Shown here: one piece after another, positions 7,822-17,894 of the stretch
Layout of the letters: each line of letters starts with the position of its first letter
Numbering within the stretch: position 1 is the first letter of the stretch
Assembly: GCF_003201105.1 (NCBI RefSeq)
Contig: NZ_QICJ01000007.1
Location: 124,001 to 188,000 of the forward strand
Reading direction: 5' to 3'
Length of the DNA: 64,000 nt
Origin: Dyella sp. AtDHG13
Lineage (GTDB): Bacteria; Pseudomonadota; Gammaproteobacteria; Xanthomonadales; Rhodanobacteraceae
Position numbers and translations under genes: made by a program
Notes under the pieces: model-generated
Seen by the model: only the letters and a program-made list of their open reading frames with translations
Told to the model about the DNA's origin: nothing
Databases searched by the model: none

Positions 7822-9825
7822 TTAGCCGATCACGCGCTTCACCGCATCGACCACGTGGGCCACGGTGAAACCGAAGTGCTCGAACAGCTGCGGCGCCGGC
7901 GCCGACGCACCGAACGTTGTCATGCCGACCACCTCGCCATCGAGGCCGACGTACTTGCGCCAGAAGTCGGACGTGGCTGCTTCCACCGCCACGCGCGCGC
8001 GGCACCAGCCCGGCAGGATCGCTTCGCGGTATTCCAGCGGCTGCGCATCGAACACTTCCGTGCACGGCATGGACACCACGCGCACCGGCACGTTCTGCTG
8101 CGCCAGCGTGCGGGCCGCTTCCATCGCCAGCTCCACTTCCGAGCCGGTGGCGATCAGAATGGCCTTGAACTTGGTGTCCTGCGGATCAGACAGCACGTAG
8201 GCGCCGCGCGTGATGTCGGCCACCTGCTGGGCGCTGCGCTGCTGGTGCTTGAGGTTCTGGCGCGAGAACACCAGGCACGCCGGGTTGCCCTTGCGCTCGA
8301 TGGCGGCCTTCCACGACACGGCGGTTTCCACCGCATCGCACGGACGCCACACCTGGTTGTTCGGGATGTAGCGCAGCGAGGCGAGGTGCTCCACCGGCTG
8401 ATGGGTCGGGCCGTCTTCGCCCAGGCCGATCGAGTCGTGCGTGTACACGTGGATGGCGTGCGCCGGAATCAGCGCGCTCATGCGCACGGCGTTGCGCGCA
8501 TAGTCGGAGAACACCAGGAACGTTGCGTCGTACGGAATGAAGCCGCCATGCAGCGCCAGGCCGTTGGCGATGGCGGACATGCCGAACTCGCGCACGCCGT
8601 AATAGACGTAGTTGCCCTTCGGGTTGTGGCCGTTGCCGGCATCCACGCTGCCCGACCACTTGGTGAGGTTGGAGCCGGCCAGGTCGGCCGAACCGCCGAT
8701 CAGTTCCGGCAGCAGCGGCGCAAACGCTTCGATGGCCATCTGCGAAGCCTTGCGCGAGGCGACCGTGGGGCCGTCGGCCTGCATCTTCTCGACATAGGCC
8801 TGCGACTTCTGCGCCCAGTCGGACGGCAGCTCACCGGACACGCGGCGGTTGAATTCGGCCGCCAGCTCCGGGAACGCAGCTGTGTACTTGGCGACCGCGT
8901 CGTGCCACTTCTGCTCGCGCTCGGCGCCGGCTTTCTTGTGATCCCAGCCGGCGTAGATCTCGGCGGGAATCTCGAACGGGGCGTAGCGCCAGTCCAGCGC
9001 ATCGCGCGCGGCGGCGACTTCGTCCTTGCCCAGGGCGGCGCCGTGGCTTTCTTCCTTGCCCTGCTTGTGCGGCGCGCCGAAGCCGATGATGGTGCGCGCG
9101 CAAATCAGCGTGGGCTTGTCCGACTGGCTGGTGGCCGCCGTGATGGCCTTCTTGATGGCCTCGGCATCGTGGCCATCCACGCCGCGGATCACGTTCCAGC
9201 CATAGGCCTCGAAGCGCTCCGGCGTGTTGTCGGTGAACCAGCCATGCACTTCGCCGTCGATGGAAATGCCGTTGTCGTCGTAGATGGCGACCAGCTTGCC
9301 GAGCTTCCACGTACCGGCCAGCGAAGCGACTTCGTGCGAGATGCCTTCCATCAGGCAGCCGTCACCCAGGAACACATAGGTGTGGTGGTTGACGATCTCG
9401 TGACCGGGGCGGTTGAAATGGTCGGCGAGCACCTTTTCCGCCAGCGCGAAACCCACCGCGTTGGCCAGGCCCTGGCCCAGCGGGCCGGTGGTGGTTTCCA
9501 CGCCTGGGGTTTCGCTGGCTTCCGGATGGCCGGCGGTGCGGGAATGCAGCTGGCGGAAGCGCTTGAGCTGATCCATCGGCAGGTCGTAGCCGGTCAGGTG
9601 CAGCAGCGCGTACTGCAGCATCGAGCCGTGGCCATTGGAGAGCACGAAACGGTCGCGATTGAACCACTTCGGATTGGTCGGGTTGTGCTGGAGGAAATCG
9701 TTCCACAGCACCTCGGCGATATCCGCCATGCCCATGGGCATGCCCGGGTGGCCGGAATTGGCCTGCTCCACGGCGTCCATGGCGAGGGCGCGCACGGCGT
9801 TGGCGAGTTCGCGACGGGTTGTCAT
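7822..9825 (-). CDS. tkt: Transketolase
   Basis: Thiamine-diphosphate enzyme moving two-carbon units between sugar phosphates in the non-oxidative pentose phosphate pathway. The 667 residues are full length. [20 protein letters not shown] is at the N-terminus, [11 protein letters not shown] is the ThDP/Mg site, [20 protein letters not shown] is in the middle domain, and [11 protein letters not shown] is in the C-terminal domain. The single-gene unit is bounded by its own terminator and sits among pgk, fba, pyk and gap, a dispersed central-carbon cluster. Confidence 0.97.
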   Translation of the reverse strand: MTTRRELANAVRALAMDAVEQANSGHPGMPMGMADIAEVLWNDFLQHNPTNPKWFNRDRFVLSNGHGSMLQYALLHLTGYDLPMDQLKRFRQLHSRTAGHPEASETPGVETTTGPLGQGLANAVGFALAEKVLADHFNRPGHEIVNHHTYVFLGDGCLMEGISHEVASLAGTWKLGKLVAIYDDNGISIDGEVHGWFTDNTPERFEAYGWNVIRGVDGHDAEAIKKAITAATSQSDKPTLICARTIIGFGAPHKQGKEESHGAALGKDEVAAARDALDWRYAPFEIPAEIYAGWDHKKAGAEREQKWHDAVAKYTAAFPELAAEFNRRVSGELPSDWAQKSQAYVEKMQADGPTVASRKASQMAIEAFAPLLPELIGGSADLAGSNLTKWSGSVDAGNGHNPKGNYVYYGVREFGMSAIANGLALHGGFIPYDATFLVFSDYARNAVRMSALIPAHAIHVYTHDSIGLGEDGPTHQPVEHLASLRYIPNNQVWRPCDAVETAVSWKAAIERKGNPACLVFSRQNLKHQQRSAQQVADITRGAYVLSDPQDTKFKAILIATGSEVELAMEAARTLAQQNVPVRVVSMPCTEVFDAQPLEYREAILPGWCRARVAVEAATSDFWRKYVGLDGEVVGMTTFGASAPAPQLFEHFGFTVAHVVDAVKRVIG

Positions 9826-10078
9826 CTAGGGGTCTCCGGGAAAGGCGGCCATAAAAGCCGCTATTGTCGCCGATCCCGCACCACCCTGTCGCCAATCCGG
9901 TGCGCTCCCTGAATGACGTGAAAGGTTAACAACACCTTAATAGTGGACTAACCGGTATTGAAACTCAGAGGCCTCTTACCCATCTAAGGATCAGCACCGT
10001 CGGCACGAGGTGCCCAGCCGCGCAACACCGAACCCCCGGAAGACGCGGACTGGCCCAATAAGACGAAGAGGAAACCCC

Positions 10079-10690
10079 ATGAAGAACACCATTCTTGCCC
10101 TCGCCCTGGCTACGGCCGGTCTTGCCGCTGTTCCGGCGGCTTTCGCCCAGGAAACTGGCAATGCCCAGCAGGGCTGGTACGTCGGCGCCAACGCCGGCTA
10201 CGCCCAGGTCCAGAAGGGCCCCTATGACAACGGCAGCTTTGCCGGCGGCGTGAAGGGTGGCTACCGCTTTGCGATCAACCCGGACACCTCGCTGGGCGCG
10301 GAAGTGGGTTATGTCTACCTGGGCCGTGCCGACGCGCGTGGCGCGTACACCCAGAACTACGCCAACTACAACGGCAACAACGGCCAGTCCAAGCTGCAGG
10401 GCGCCACCGCCGGCCTGAACCTGCGCTACAGCTTCAGCCCGAACTGGTACGGCGAAGTCCGCGGCGGCGCTTTCTTCGCCAAGGGCTCGGGCTTGACCGA
10501 CGACAAGTTCAACCCGCAGAACGTCAACTTCAACAGCACCCGCTACTACGCTGGTCTGGGCGCGGGCTACAACATCAACAAGAACTTCAGCGTCGGCCTG
10601 AACTGGGACTACTACGACGGCAGCCAGAGCGACAAGAACATCCACCTGCCGACCAACCTGTACAGCGTCAGCGCGGAATACCGCTTCTGA
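10079..10690 (+). CDS. Outer-membrane beta-barrel protein, paralog 1
   Basis: A 203-residue protein with a signal peptide (MKNTILALALATAGLAAVPAAFA) and alternating aromatic/glycine beta strands (GWYVGANAGYAQV, GGVKGGYRFA, LGAEVGYVYLG). It ends SVSAEYRF, with a terminal Phe as recognised by the Bam complex. This is the OmpA/Opa-type 8-strand barrel fold. ATG 10079 has AGAGGAAA upstream. The next gene is a diverged tandem paralog with an almost identical terminator. Porin or structural function is not resolvable. Confidence 0.85.
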   Translation: MKNTILALALATAGLAAVPAAFAQETGNAQQGWYVGANAGYAQVQKGPYDNGSFAGGVKGGYRFAINPDTSLGAEVGYVYLGRADARGAYTQNYANYNGNNGQSKLQGATAGLNLRYSFSPNWYGEVRGGAFFAKGSGLTDDKFNPQNVNFNSTRYYAGLGAGYNINKNFSVGLNWDYYDGSQSDKNIHLPTNLYSVSAEYRF

Positions 10691-10712
10691 TCCATCGGTT
10701 GTGCGAAACGAG

Positions 10713-10740
10713 AACGGGCGCCGCAAGGCGCCCGTTTTCT
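10713..10740 (+). terminator. Terminator of outer-membrane paralog 1
   Basis: A 10-bp stem AACGGGCGCC/GGCGCCCGTT with a GCAA tetraloop, followed by TTCTTTTT. Confidence 0.92.
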
Positions 10741-10908
10741 TTTTGCCGCGCAAAACAAGACGTTGCCGCAGTACGAATCAAGAGCATTCCGAAGGACCCT
10801 CCGGGCATCGCGGTCTAACCTCTCTGACCCGACCGAACGGGCACGACCACCCTGGGACTTGCAGCCGTTCGGGAATCGAACCCCGATACCCCAAATGGAA
10901 TGTTCCTC

Positions 10909-11523
10909 ATGAAAAAGATGGTTGCAGCCCTTGCGCTGGCCACGGCCGGCCTCATCGCACTTCCCCTGTCCGCACAGACGACCGAAGGCAATTACCAGCC
11001 CGATCAGCAGGTGGGCAGCGGCAACTGGTTCGTCAACGCCAACGCGGGCGAAGGCCACATGGCCGATCACCCGTACTCCAAGCATCCCACCGTCTACGGC
11101 CTCAACGGCGGCTACCGCTGGAAGGTCGGCCCGGATCTCGGCTTTGGCGTCGAGGTGGGCTACAACTACATGGGCAACATCAACTACCCGGTCGTCAACA
11201 CCAACGTGGGTACGTTCACGGGCAACCAGAACCTGCAGGGCTGGACCCTCGGCGTCAACGGCAGGATCAATCTCTGGCAGGGCCTGTACTGGAGCGGCCG
11301 CGCCGGTGCCTATGGCTGGAGCAGCCATAGCTACGACGACGATCTGGCCCGTCACAGCTACAGCGGCGTCAACTGGTACGTCGGCACGGGTGTCGGCTAC
11401 GACTTCAATCAGAACTTCAGCCTTGGCCTGGCCTACGATTACTACAAGGCCGACATGAGCAAGGGTGCTTTCGGCGTCCGCTCGACCGACGCGCTGTCGC
11501 TCACTGCGGAATATCGCTTCTGA
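10909..11523 (+). CDS. Outer-membrane beta-barrel protein, paralog 2
   Basis: A 204-residue homolog of the preceding barrel. Signal peptide MKKMVAALALATAGLIALPLSA, strands such as NWFVNANAGEGHM, YGLNGGYRWKVG and FGVEVGYNYMGN, and the C-terminal TAEYRF. ATG 10909 is preferred over ATG 10900 because GGAA lies eight bases upstream of it. Shared architecture, tandem position and matching terminators indicate gene duplication. Function is unknown beyond a membrane barrel. Confidence 0.83.
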   Translation: MKKMVAALALATAGLIALPLSAQTTEGNYQPDQQVGSGNWFVNANAGEGHMADHPYSKHPTVYGLNGGYRWKVGPDLGFGVEVGYNYMGNINYPVVNTNVGTFTGNQNLQGWTLGVNGRINLWQGLYWSGRAGAYGWSSHSYDDDLARHSYSGVNWYVGTGVGYDFNQNFSLGLAYDYYKADMSKGAFGVRSTDALSLTAEYRF

Positions 11524-11544
11524 TAGCTCGATCGACGCGAAACA

Positions 11545-11577
11545 AAAACGGGCGCCGCGAGGCGCCCGTTTTCTTTT
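11545..11577. terminator. Bidirectional terminator between barrel 2 and fba
   Basis: A 12-bp stem AAAACGGGCGCC/GGCGCCCGTTTT with a GCGA loop and T-runs on both strands. It serves the plus-strand barrel gene and the convergent aldolase gene. Confidence 0.92.
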
Positions 11578-11598
11578 ACGGCTGGCAAGAGGATGCGC

Positions 11599-12606
11599 TT
11601 ACTTGGCGTTCCACTGACCCAGCGCGGCGAGGCCGTTGTCCTTGGCGCGAGCCAGCACGGTCTTCTGCGCTTCGGCGTAGTTCGCCTTCATGTCCTTGGA
11701 CCACAGCTTGAGTGCGGCCTGCTGCATGGCGCGGCCATAGGAGAACGACAGCGGCCACGGGTGCGGGCCCATGCGGTTCATGGCGTTGAGGTGGGCGGTG
11801 GACTGCTCGTCGGTCTGGCCGCCGGAGAGGAACACGATGCCCGGCAGCGTGGCCGGCACGGTGGTCTTGAGCACGCGCACGGTGGCTTCGGCGACTTCCT
11901 CGACCTCGGCCTGCTCATCCGCTTCCTTGCCCGGGATGACCATGCTGACCTTCAGGATGGTGCCTTCCAGCATCACGTTCTGCTCGTACAGCGCGTTGAA
12001 CAGGCTGCGCAGCACGGCCTCGTGCACTTCGTAGCTGACTTCGATGCTGTGGTCGCCATCCATGATCACTTCCGGCTCGACCATCGGCACCAGGCCGGCT
12101 TCCTGGCACAGCGCGGCGTAGCGAGCCAGCGCGTGGCAGTTGGCTTCGATGGCGGTGGAGGACGGGTTGTCCTCGGAGATGTTGATCACCGCGCGCCACT
12201 TGGCGAACTGGGCGCCCAGCTTCACGTATTCGGCGAGGCGCTCGCGCAGGCCGTCGAGGCCCTCGGTCACCACGTCGCCCGGGAAGCCGGCCAGCGGCAC
12301 GGGGCCCTTGTCGACCTTGATGCCCGGGATGATGCCGTTCTTCTTCATCACCGTGGTGAACGGCACGCCGTCCTTGGTCGACTGGCGGATGGTCTCGTCG
12401 TACAGAATGGCGCCGGAGATGTGCTCGTTCAGGCCCGGCGCGGTGAGCAGCAGCTCACGGTAGGCGCGACGGTTCTCTTCGGTGTTGTCGATGCCAACGG
12501 CCTCGAAACGCTTCTTGATGGTGTTGGTCGACTCGTCGATGGCGATGATGCCCTTGCCGGGCGCAACCATAGCGAGGGCAACGCTTTCGAGATCTTCGAT
12601 GCTCAT
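11599..12606 (-). CDS. Fructose-bisphosphate aldolase, class I
   Basis: Schiff-base aldolase interconverting fructose 1,6-bisphosphate with dihydroxyacetone phosphate and glyceraldehyde 3-phosphate. 335 residues, close to the eukaryote-type class I length. Signature segments: GKGIIAIDESTNTIKKRF, VPMVEPEVIMDGDHSIE, MLEGTILKVSMVIPGK with the Schiff-base Lys, and FLSGGQTDEQSTAHLNAM. No class II zinc motifs. Convergent with the barrel genes and part of the glycolysis neighbourhood. Confidence 0.95.
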   Translation of the reverse strand: MSIEDLESVALAMVAPGKGIIAIDESTNTIKKRFEAVGIDNTEENRRAYRELLLTAPGLNEHISGAILYDETIRQSTKDGVPFTTVMKKNGIIPGIKVDKGPVPLAGFPGDVVTEGLDGLRERLAEYVKLGAQFAKWRAVINISEDNPSSTAIEANCHALARYAALCQEAGLVPMVEPEVIMDGDHSIEVSYEVHEAVLRSLFNALYEQNVMLEGTILKVSMVIPGKEADEQAEVEEVAEATVRVLKTTVPATLPGIVFLSGGQTDEQSTAHLNAMNRMGPHPWPLSFSYGRAMQQAALKLWSKDMKANYAEAQKTVLARAKDNGLAALGQWNAK

Positions 12607-12744
12607 GACAACTCCGGATACTTAGGCGGTGTGGGCCGCACAAGGTGATGCCGCCCCGGTGGGGCGGAGGCTGAAAGGCCGCGATTATAGGCCAAGCGGC
12701 CGTCCGGGGTCCGGAGAGGGCCCTGAACGGCCCGCTGAGGGGCT

Positions 12745-13194
12745 TCAGGCCTGGTCGTAGCCCGGCAGCTTGCAGGCGTTGATGATGGACTGGCGCTGGG
12801 CCGGGTCGGTCGGCAGGTTGAACGGCACGATGTAGTACGTGCTCACCGGCTCGTGCGTGTTGTTCTTCAGCGCCGGGCCGTAGCGGAAGTTGCTCACCAC
12901 GCTCTTGGCCACGGCGTCCAGGTCGCTCTGCGGCACGACCTTGCGCACCGTGACGTTCTGCGGGATGCCGTCCGAACCGATCATGTAGCTCACCGCCACG
13001 CAGCCGGGCTTGTCCATGTTGCGGCCGCTGTTGGGCACATCGGCGTCGACCTTGGTGTTGAGCATGATCCAGTAGGACTGGATCTGCTCGGGCCCGACCA
13101 TGCGCTCGTGCGACTGCGCGAGCAAGGGCGCCGCGCCCGCCGTGGCCAATGCCAGCACCAGTGCCTGGGCCAGGCGACGTGACTTCGTGTTCAT
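12745..13194 (-). CDS. Periplasmic TonB-C-terminal-like protein
   Basis: A 149-residue secreted protein. The signal peptide runs to LLAQ at about 27. It is followed by a fold resembling the TonB C-terminal domain (VAVSYMIGSDGIPQNVTVRKV, then LDAVAKSVVSNFRYGP), the typical strand-helix-strand of energy-transducer proteins, but without the N-terminal membrane anchor and proline spacer of true TonB. It may be a soluble partner of TonB or a paralog of unknown role. ATG 13194 is chosen because an upstream extension would disrupt the signal peptide. Confidence 0.75.
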   Translation of the reverse strand: MNTKSRRLAQALVLALATAGAAPLLAQSHERMVGPEQIQSYWIMLNTKVDADVPNSGRNMDKPGCVAVSYMIGSDGIPQNVTVRKVVPQSDLDAVAKSVVSNFRYGPALKNNTHEPVSTYYIVPFNLPTDPAQRQSIINACKLPGYDQA

Positions 13195-13370
13195 GGAAAA
13201 CCTCCTGCTCGTGGTCGGGGACGGTGCGCCGATTCTAGCGATACCGCGGCCCGGGCGACGAAGGCGTGAGCCCCATGGCCGTGCGCGAAAACGCCGCGCG
13301 ACGGAGCGCCATCGCCCGCCGCCCCGGCCCACACCGGGTCGACGGACGATGGCGACTCAACGCGACTTGC

Positions 13371-14843
13371 TCAGAGATCCCGCAGGCACTCGACCACGCC
13401 CTCGGCGCCCACCGAGAGCAGCTTGAGGGTGTTGGTGCCGCCGCCCTGGCCGATGTGGTCGCCGTGGGTCAGCACCACGCGGTCGCCTTCCACCAGCTTG
13501 CCTTCGATGAAGAGCTGGCGCACGGCGTCGCGGGCCGAGCCGGCGGTGGTCTGCGACACGTGGGTGAACTTCACCGCCGTCACGTCGCGGAAGATGGACA
13601 TGCGGCGCCGCGCATCGTCGAACGGCGACAGCGCGTAGATGGGCACCGCGCTGCGGTAGCGCGAGAGCCATTGCGCCGTGGCGCCCGACTCGGTCAACGC
13701 CACGATGGCGCGCACGCCGAGCTGGCTGGCCAGCAGCATGGCGGCCAGCGCGATGGCCTGGTCGGTGCGGTCCAGGTGGTGGCCCTGGGTCGCGGGATCT
13801 TCCTTGGGCTCGAACTGGCGCTCGGCGCCCAGGCAGATGCGGCGCAGCGCGGCCACGGCCTTGTCCGGGTGCGCGCCGGCGGCGGATTCCTCCGACAACA
13901 TCACGGCGTCGGTGCCGTCGATGACGGCGTTGGCCACGTCCATCACTTCCGCGCGGGTCGGGATGGGCGAACGCACCATCGACTGCAGCATCTGCGTGGC
14001 GGTGATGACGGCACGATTGCGCTGCACCGATTCGCGGATGATCTTCTTCTGCAGGCCGGGCAGCTCGGCGTCGCCGATCTCCACGCCCAGGTCGCCGCGC
14101 GCCACCATCACCACGTCGGACGCGTCGATGATTTCGCCCAGCACCGGAATGGCGTCGGCGCGCTCGATCTTGGCCACCAGCGAGGCCTTGCCGCCGGCCT
14201 CTTCCAGCAGGCGGCGCGCCAGGTTCATGTCGGCCGCTGAACGCACGAAGGAGACGGCGAGGAAGTCGCAACCGATTTCCGCAGCGAGCTTGATGTCGGC
14301 CTTGTCCTTGTCCGACAGCGCATCCACGGAAAGGCCGCCGCCCTGGCGGTTGAGGCCCTTGCGGTCGGACAGCTTGCCGGCGACCAGCACCGTGCAATGG
14401 ATTTCCGCGCCGACCACCGCGTCGACGGTGAGCGCGACGAGGCCATCATCGAGCAGCAGCACGTCGCCGGGCGCCACGTCCTTGGGCAGGTCGTGGTAGC
14501 TGACGCCCACGCGCGTGGCGTCGCCCAGCGGCGCGTTCGGGCTGCAATCGAGCACGAACTTGTCGCCGACGCGAAGCTCCACCGGGCCGTTGGCGAATTT
14601 CTCGACGCGGATCTTGGGACCCTGCAGATCGGCCAGCACGCCGACCTCGCGGCCCAGTTTCGTCGCGACATCGCGCACGGCCGTGGCGCGGGCACGATGG
14701 TCGTCCGGCTGGCCGTGGGAGAGGTTCAGGCGAACCACGTCCACGCCCTCGGCGATGATTTTTTCGAGCATGCCAGGCACGTCGGTGGCGGGACCGAGGG
14801 TGGCGACGATTTTTGTGCGGCGCAGCGGATTTTCAGTAGTCAT
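13371..14843 (-). CDS. pyk: Pyruvate kinase
   Basis: Converts phosphoenolpyruvate and ADP to pyruvate and ATP. 490 residues with the TIM-barrel A domain (KIVATLGPATD, RLNLSHGQPDDH), a B-domain lid (KIRVEKFANGPVELRVGD), the catalytic region (VAKIERADAIPVLGEI, MVARGDLGVEIG, ATQMLQSM) and a C-terminal allosteric domain. Single gene, with a 410-bp upstream intergenic region. Confidence 0.96.
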   Translation of the reverse strand: MTTENPLRRTKIVATLGPATDVPGMLEKIIAEGVDVVRLNLSHGQPDDHRARATAVRDVATKLGREVGVLADLQGPKIRVEKFANGPVELRVGDKFVLDCSPNAPLGDATRVGVSYHDLPKDVAPGDVLLLDDGLVALTVDAVVGAEIHCTVLVAGKLSDRKGLNRQGGGLSVDALSDKDKADIKLAAEIGCDFLAVSFVRSAADMNLARRLLEEAGGKASLVAKIERADAIPVLGEIIDASDVVMVARGDLGVEIGDAELPGLQKKIIRESVQRNRAVITATQMLQSMVRSPIPTRAEVMDVANAVIDGTDAVMLSEESAAGAHPDKAVAALRRICLGAERQFEPKEDPATQGHHLDRTDQAIALAAMLLASQLGVRAIVALTESGATAQWLSRYRSAVPIYALSPFDDARRRMSIFRDVTAVKFTHVSQTTAGSARDAVRQLFIEGKLVEGDRVVLTHGDHIGQGGGTNTLKLLSVGAEGVVECLRDL

Positions 14844-15256
14844 ACTTCGAGACTAGCAAAACCACGCGTGCGGTCCAGAGGGTTTTTGCAAGCATTTTGC
14901 GCGCCATCCATGCCACTCAAGTGGACTGCATCTGGCATGCGAACCAGATGAGGCGACTGGTATTGCCGTTCGCCGCAGACATGGACTCTACGCAAAACAC
15001 TGGTCTGCTTATCAAGCGCATGGACGTCCAAACACTGGTGTCATGACCAGCCATCTTCCAATCCACTCGACGCTTTCGCCGGGCCGGTGGACAGCCGCGC
15101 GAAAATCGACCTGGCAAAGGGCGCGGCGCCGGCGGCATTTCGTTGTCGCAATGCAACAAAATGGCGACGAAAAAAAGCGGACCGACCCACGCAGAGCCGG
15201 CCCGCCACGACGGATGCAACCTTCCTCGCCGCGCCGTTGGCGCGACAAGGGTGTCG
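14844..15256. other. 413-bp intergenic region, no gene supported
   Basis: Lies upstream of pyk and downstream of the S1/P1 nuclease, both on the minus strand. The GC content is slightly lower than in the flanking genes. The only structure seen is a short imperfect inverted repeat TTTCGTTG...CAACAAAA at 15138-15161, possibly a weak hairpin after the nuclease gene. No open frame has a ribosome site or recognisable product. Confidence 0.5.
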
Positions 15257-16066
15257 TCAATGCGAGAGCGTCAGGTTGAGCACTTCGGCCAGGCGGCGGC
15301 CGGCTTCGCGCAGGCGCAGTTCGGCCACCGGCAGTTCCTTGTCCACATAGGCCTGGTCGATCTTGTGGCCATTGGGGTAGATGTCGCGCGAGATCGCGCA
15401 CGACTCCTCGGCCCATTGCGCGTAGGCGTTGTCATACGGCGGAATCGGCGCGGGCAAGGTCACCGTGCCCTGCCCTTCCAGCTTGTCCGCGTAGGCCTTG
15501 TAGTCCAGGCCGGTGGTCTTGAGCAGGCCCGAGTCCCACACGCTGTGCAGGTTGGTGCCCTTGTCGTTGAACTGCACCTGGTATTCGTTGCCGCCCTTGT
15601 CGTCGCGCGAACCGGCGTGCAGGGGCTGGTGCTCGTCGCCGATGAAGTGGACGACGAACTTCAGCGCCTCCAGCCGCGCCGCATCCGGCTGGCTCTTGTC
15701 GCCAAGGATCTTCACGTAGTGATCGATGCCGGCGACCACGCAGCGGTCGCCCTTGCAGTCGCGCGGCGGCGTGTAGTTGCAGTCGCCCGATATGAAGTTG
15801 ATGTAGTGCAGGCCGCTGGTCTGCTTCCACAGCGCGTCCTTGGTGGGATCGTTGCGGATCTCGTCCGGCCAGCTGGCGATGTCGGCCAGCGACTTGGTGT
15901 GCTCCGGCGCCAGCAGGCGCTCCACTTCCGCCTCGGCCGCCGGGCTCAGGTGGCGCTGGGCCAGGTCGGCCACGATGCTGTGGCCAAGCTGGCCCCATGC
16001 GTGCACGGCGGGCGCCAGGGCGAGGCTGAGGAGGGCGGCGGCAATGGTTCGGCGCGGTAGTGACAT
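15257..16066 (-). CDS. S1/P1 family nuclease
   Basis: Secreted zinc-dependent single-strand nuclease/3-nucleotidase of the phospholipase C/P1 superfamily. 269 residues. The signal peptide ends VHA, leaving Trp-Gly as the mature N-terminus, exactly where P1 nuclease uses its N-terminal Trp as a zinc ligand. WGQLGHSIVADLAQ, LHYINFISGDCNY and VVHFIGDEHQPLHAG carry further His/Asp ligands of the trinuclear zinc site. Likely periplasmic or extracellular nucleic-acid scavenging. Confidence 0.92.
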   Translation of the reverse strand: MSLPRRTIAAALLSLALAPAVHAWGQLGHSIVADLAQRHLSPAAEAEVERLLAPEHTKSLADIASWPDEIRNDPTKDALWKQTSGLHYINFISGDCNYTPPRDCKGDRCVVAGIDHYVKILGDKSQPDAARLEALKFVVHFIGDEHQPLHAGSRDDKGGNEYQVQFNDKGTNLHSVWDSGLLKTTGLDYKAYADKLEGQGTVTLPAPIPPYDNAYAQWAEESCAISRDIYPNGHKIDQAYVDKELPVAELRLREAGRRLAEVLNLTLSH

Positions 16067-16137
16067 GATGCGGCGGTTCTTGGCAGGGAAACGATCAAGT
16101 CTGCCACGGTCTCATGACAGGTTCGCGCCAGCAATGC

Positions 16138-16608
16138 TCACGCTTCGCCGGGAATGGACAGCGCCTTGCCCTCGCCATCGTGCAGGCTCACATCCACCTT
16201 GATGCCCTGGCGCACGCTCTGCGTGACGATGCAGAAGTCCTCGAACTGGGCGAGCACGCGATCGAGGTGTTCGAGCATCTCGGCCTTGTCCGCCAGTTGC
16301 AGGTCCACGCCGATATGGGTGATGCGCAGGCGGCCGTGCTCGTTGCGGTTCAGCGTGAGCCTGGCCTTGGCGCCCAGGGTGCCCGGTGCGTTCTTGTACT
16401 TGCGCAAGGCGAACAGCAGGCTGGCCGCCAGGCAGTTGGCCACCGCCGTGGCCAGCATGCGCGAGGGGTTGGGACCGGCGTCGCGGCCCAGCGGCGAGCC
16501 TTCGTCCGTGATCAGGTCGGGAATGGGCGTGTCGTCGAAGCGCACGCGGAACTCATAGTCCGACACCTGCTCGAGGGTGATCCCAAAGCTCTGTTCTGTC
16601 TCGCTCAC
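16138..16608 (-). CDS. OsmC family protein
   Basis: A 156-residue OsmC/Ohr-fold protein with the two expected cysteines: one in AVANCLAASLLFAL (helix) and one in FEDFCIVTQSVRQG. Members are thiol-dependent peroxidases or detoxifying enzymes for organic hydroperoxides. This sequence is nearer the YhfA/OsmC-like branch than Ohr, by impression only. Located between the nuclease and gap, transcribed alone. Confidence 0.85.
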   Translation of the reverse strand: MSETEQSFGITLEQVSDYEFRVRFDDTPIPDLITDEGSPLGRDAGPNPSRMLATAVANCLAASLLFALRKYKNAPGTLGAKARLTLNRNEHGRLRITHIGVDLQLADKAEMLEHLDRVLAQFEDFCIVTQSVRQGIKVDVSLHDGEGKALSIPGEA

Positions 16609-16797
16609 GCCAATCTCCTGCTGGGCCGGGGCGCCCGAAAGAAAAGCCGATTCAAGCGCTTCTGGCGTCCGCTGAACAGCCCCGTCCGGGTGATCCGCGA
16701 ATGGATGGGAGCTGCAGGCGGGTTCAGGCTAAAATGACGGTTTTACGGCGGTCCCACAGCCGCCATTGTCCGTCACCTCACAGGAGGACGCTGTCCC

Positions 16798-17811
16798 ATG
16801 GCCATCAAGGTCGCCATCAACGGTTACGGTCGCATCGGCCGCAACATTCTGCGCGCGCTGTACGAAGCCGGTCGCACCAACGAGATCCAGATCGTTGCGA
16901 TCAATGACCTCGGCAATGCCGAGACCAATGCGCACCTGACCCAGTACGACACCGCACACGGCAAGTTCCCGGGCACCGTGTCCGTGGACGGCGGCGATCT
17001 GATCGTCAACGGCGACCGCATCAAGGTCTGCGCCGAGCGCGATCCGTCCAAGCTGCCGTGGGGCGCCCTGGGCGTCGACGTGGTGCTGGAATGCACGGGC
17101 CTGTTCACCTCCAAGGCCAAGGCCAGCGCGCACCTCGCCGCCGGCGCCAAGAAGGTGATCATCTCCGCCCCCGGCGACAAGGACGTGGACGGCACCTTCG
17201 TCATCGGCGTGAACGACGACAAGCTCACTTCCAAGCTGGAAGTGATCTCCAACGCGTCGTGCACCACCAACTGCCTCGCTCCGCTGGCCAAGGTGCTGCA
17301 CGAGAAGATCGGCATCCAGCGCGGCCTGATGACCACCATCCACGCCTACACCAACGACCAGGTGCTGACGGACGTCTATCACTCCGACCTGCGCCGCGCC
17401 CGTTCGGCCACGCACTCGCAGATCCCGACCAAGACCGGCGCCGCCGCCGCGGTGGGCCTGGTGTTGCCGGAGCTCAACGGCAAGCTGGACGGTTTCGCCA
17501 TGCGCGTGCCGACCATCAACGTGTCGGTGGTGGACCTGGTGTTCGACGCCGCCCGCCCGACCACCAAGGAAGAAATCGACAAGGTCATCAGCGAAGCCGC
17601 CAACGGCCCGCTGAAGGGCATCCTTGCCGTCAACACCCAGCCGCTGGTGTCGATCGACTTCAACCACAACCCGGCCTCGTCCACCTATGACGCCACGCAG
17701 ACGCGCGTCATGGAAGGCACGCTGGTGAAGGTGCTGTCGTGGTACGACAACGAGTGGGGCTTCTCCAACCGCATGCTCGACATGACGGTTGCGCTGATGG
17801 CGGCCAAGTAA
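16798..17811 (+). CDS. gap: Glyceraldehyde-3-phosphate dehydrogenase, type I
   Basis: NAD-dependent phosphorylating GAPDH of glycolysis/gluconeogenesis, 337 residues. Rossmann motif [13 protein letters not shown] at the N-terminus, catalytic Cys155 in [19 protein letters not shown] with the activating His, and [13 protein letters not shown] at the C-terminus. An AGGAGGA site lies 11 bases before the ATG. Upstream, TAAAAT at 16730-16735 is a possible -10 element but no matching -35 was evident. Confidence 0.97.
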   Translation: MAIKVAINGYGRIGRNILRALYEAGRTNEIQIVAINDLGNAETNAHLTQYDTAHGKFPGTVSVDGGDLIVNGDRIKVCAERDPSKLPWGALGVDVVLECTGLFTSKAKASAHLAAGAKKVIISAPGDKDVDGTFVIGVNDDKLTSKLEVISNASCTTNCLAPLAKVLHEKIGIQRGLMTTIHAYTNDQVLTDVYHSDLRRARSATHSQIPTKTGAAAAVGLVLPELNGKLDGFAMRVPTINVSVVDLVFDAARPTTKEEIDKVISEAANGPLKGILAVNTQPLVSIDFNHNPASSTYDATQTRVMEGTLVKVLSWYDNEWGFSNRMLDMTVALMAAK

Positions 17812-17832
17812 GCCACGCCGACACAGCAAACG

Positions 17833-17861
17833 AAAAAAGCCGGGCTTAGCCCGGCTTTTTT
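17833..17861 (+). terminator. Terminator of gap, probably shared with tpx
   Basis: A 13-bp stem: AAAAAAGCCGGGC with its complement, loop TTA, T-run on both sides. It separates the convergent gap and tpx genes. Confidence 0.94.
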
Positions 17862-17894
17862 CATGTCGGCGCGGCGAAGCTTGCCTTGCGCCGC

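Noticed and set aside
7855-9912. 685-codon plus-strand frame opposite tkt
   Set aside because: Mirror of transketolase codon bias; no ribosome site or family match.
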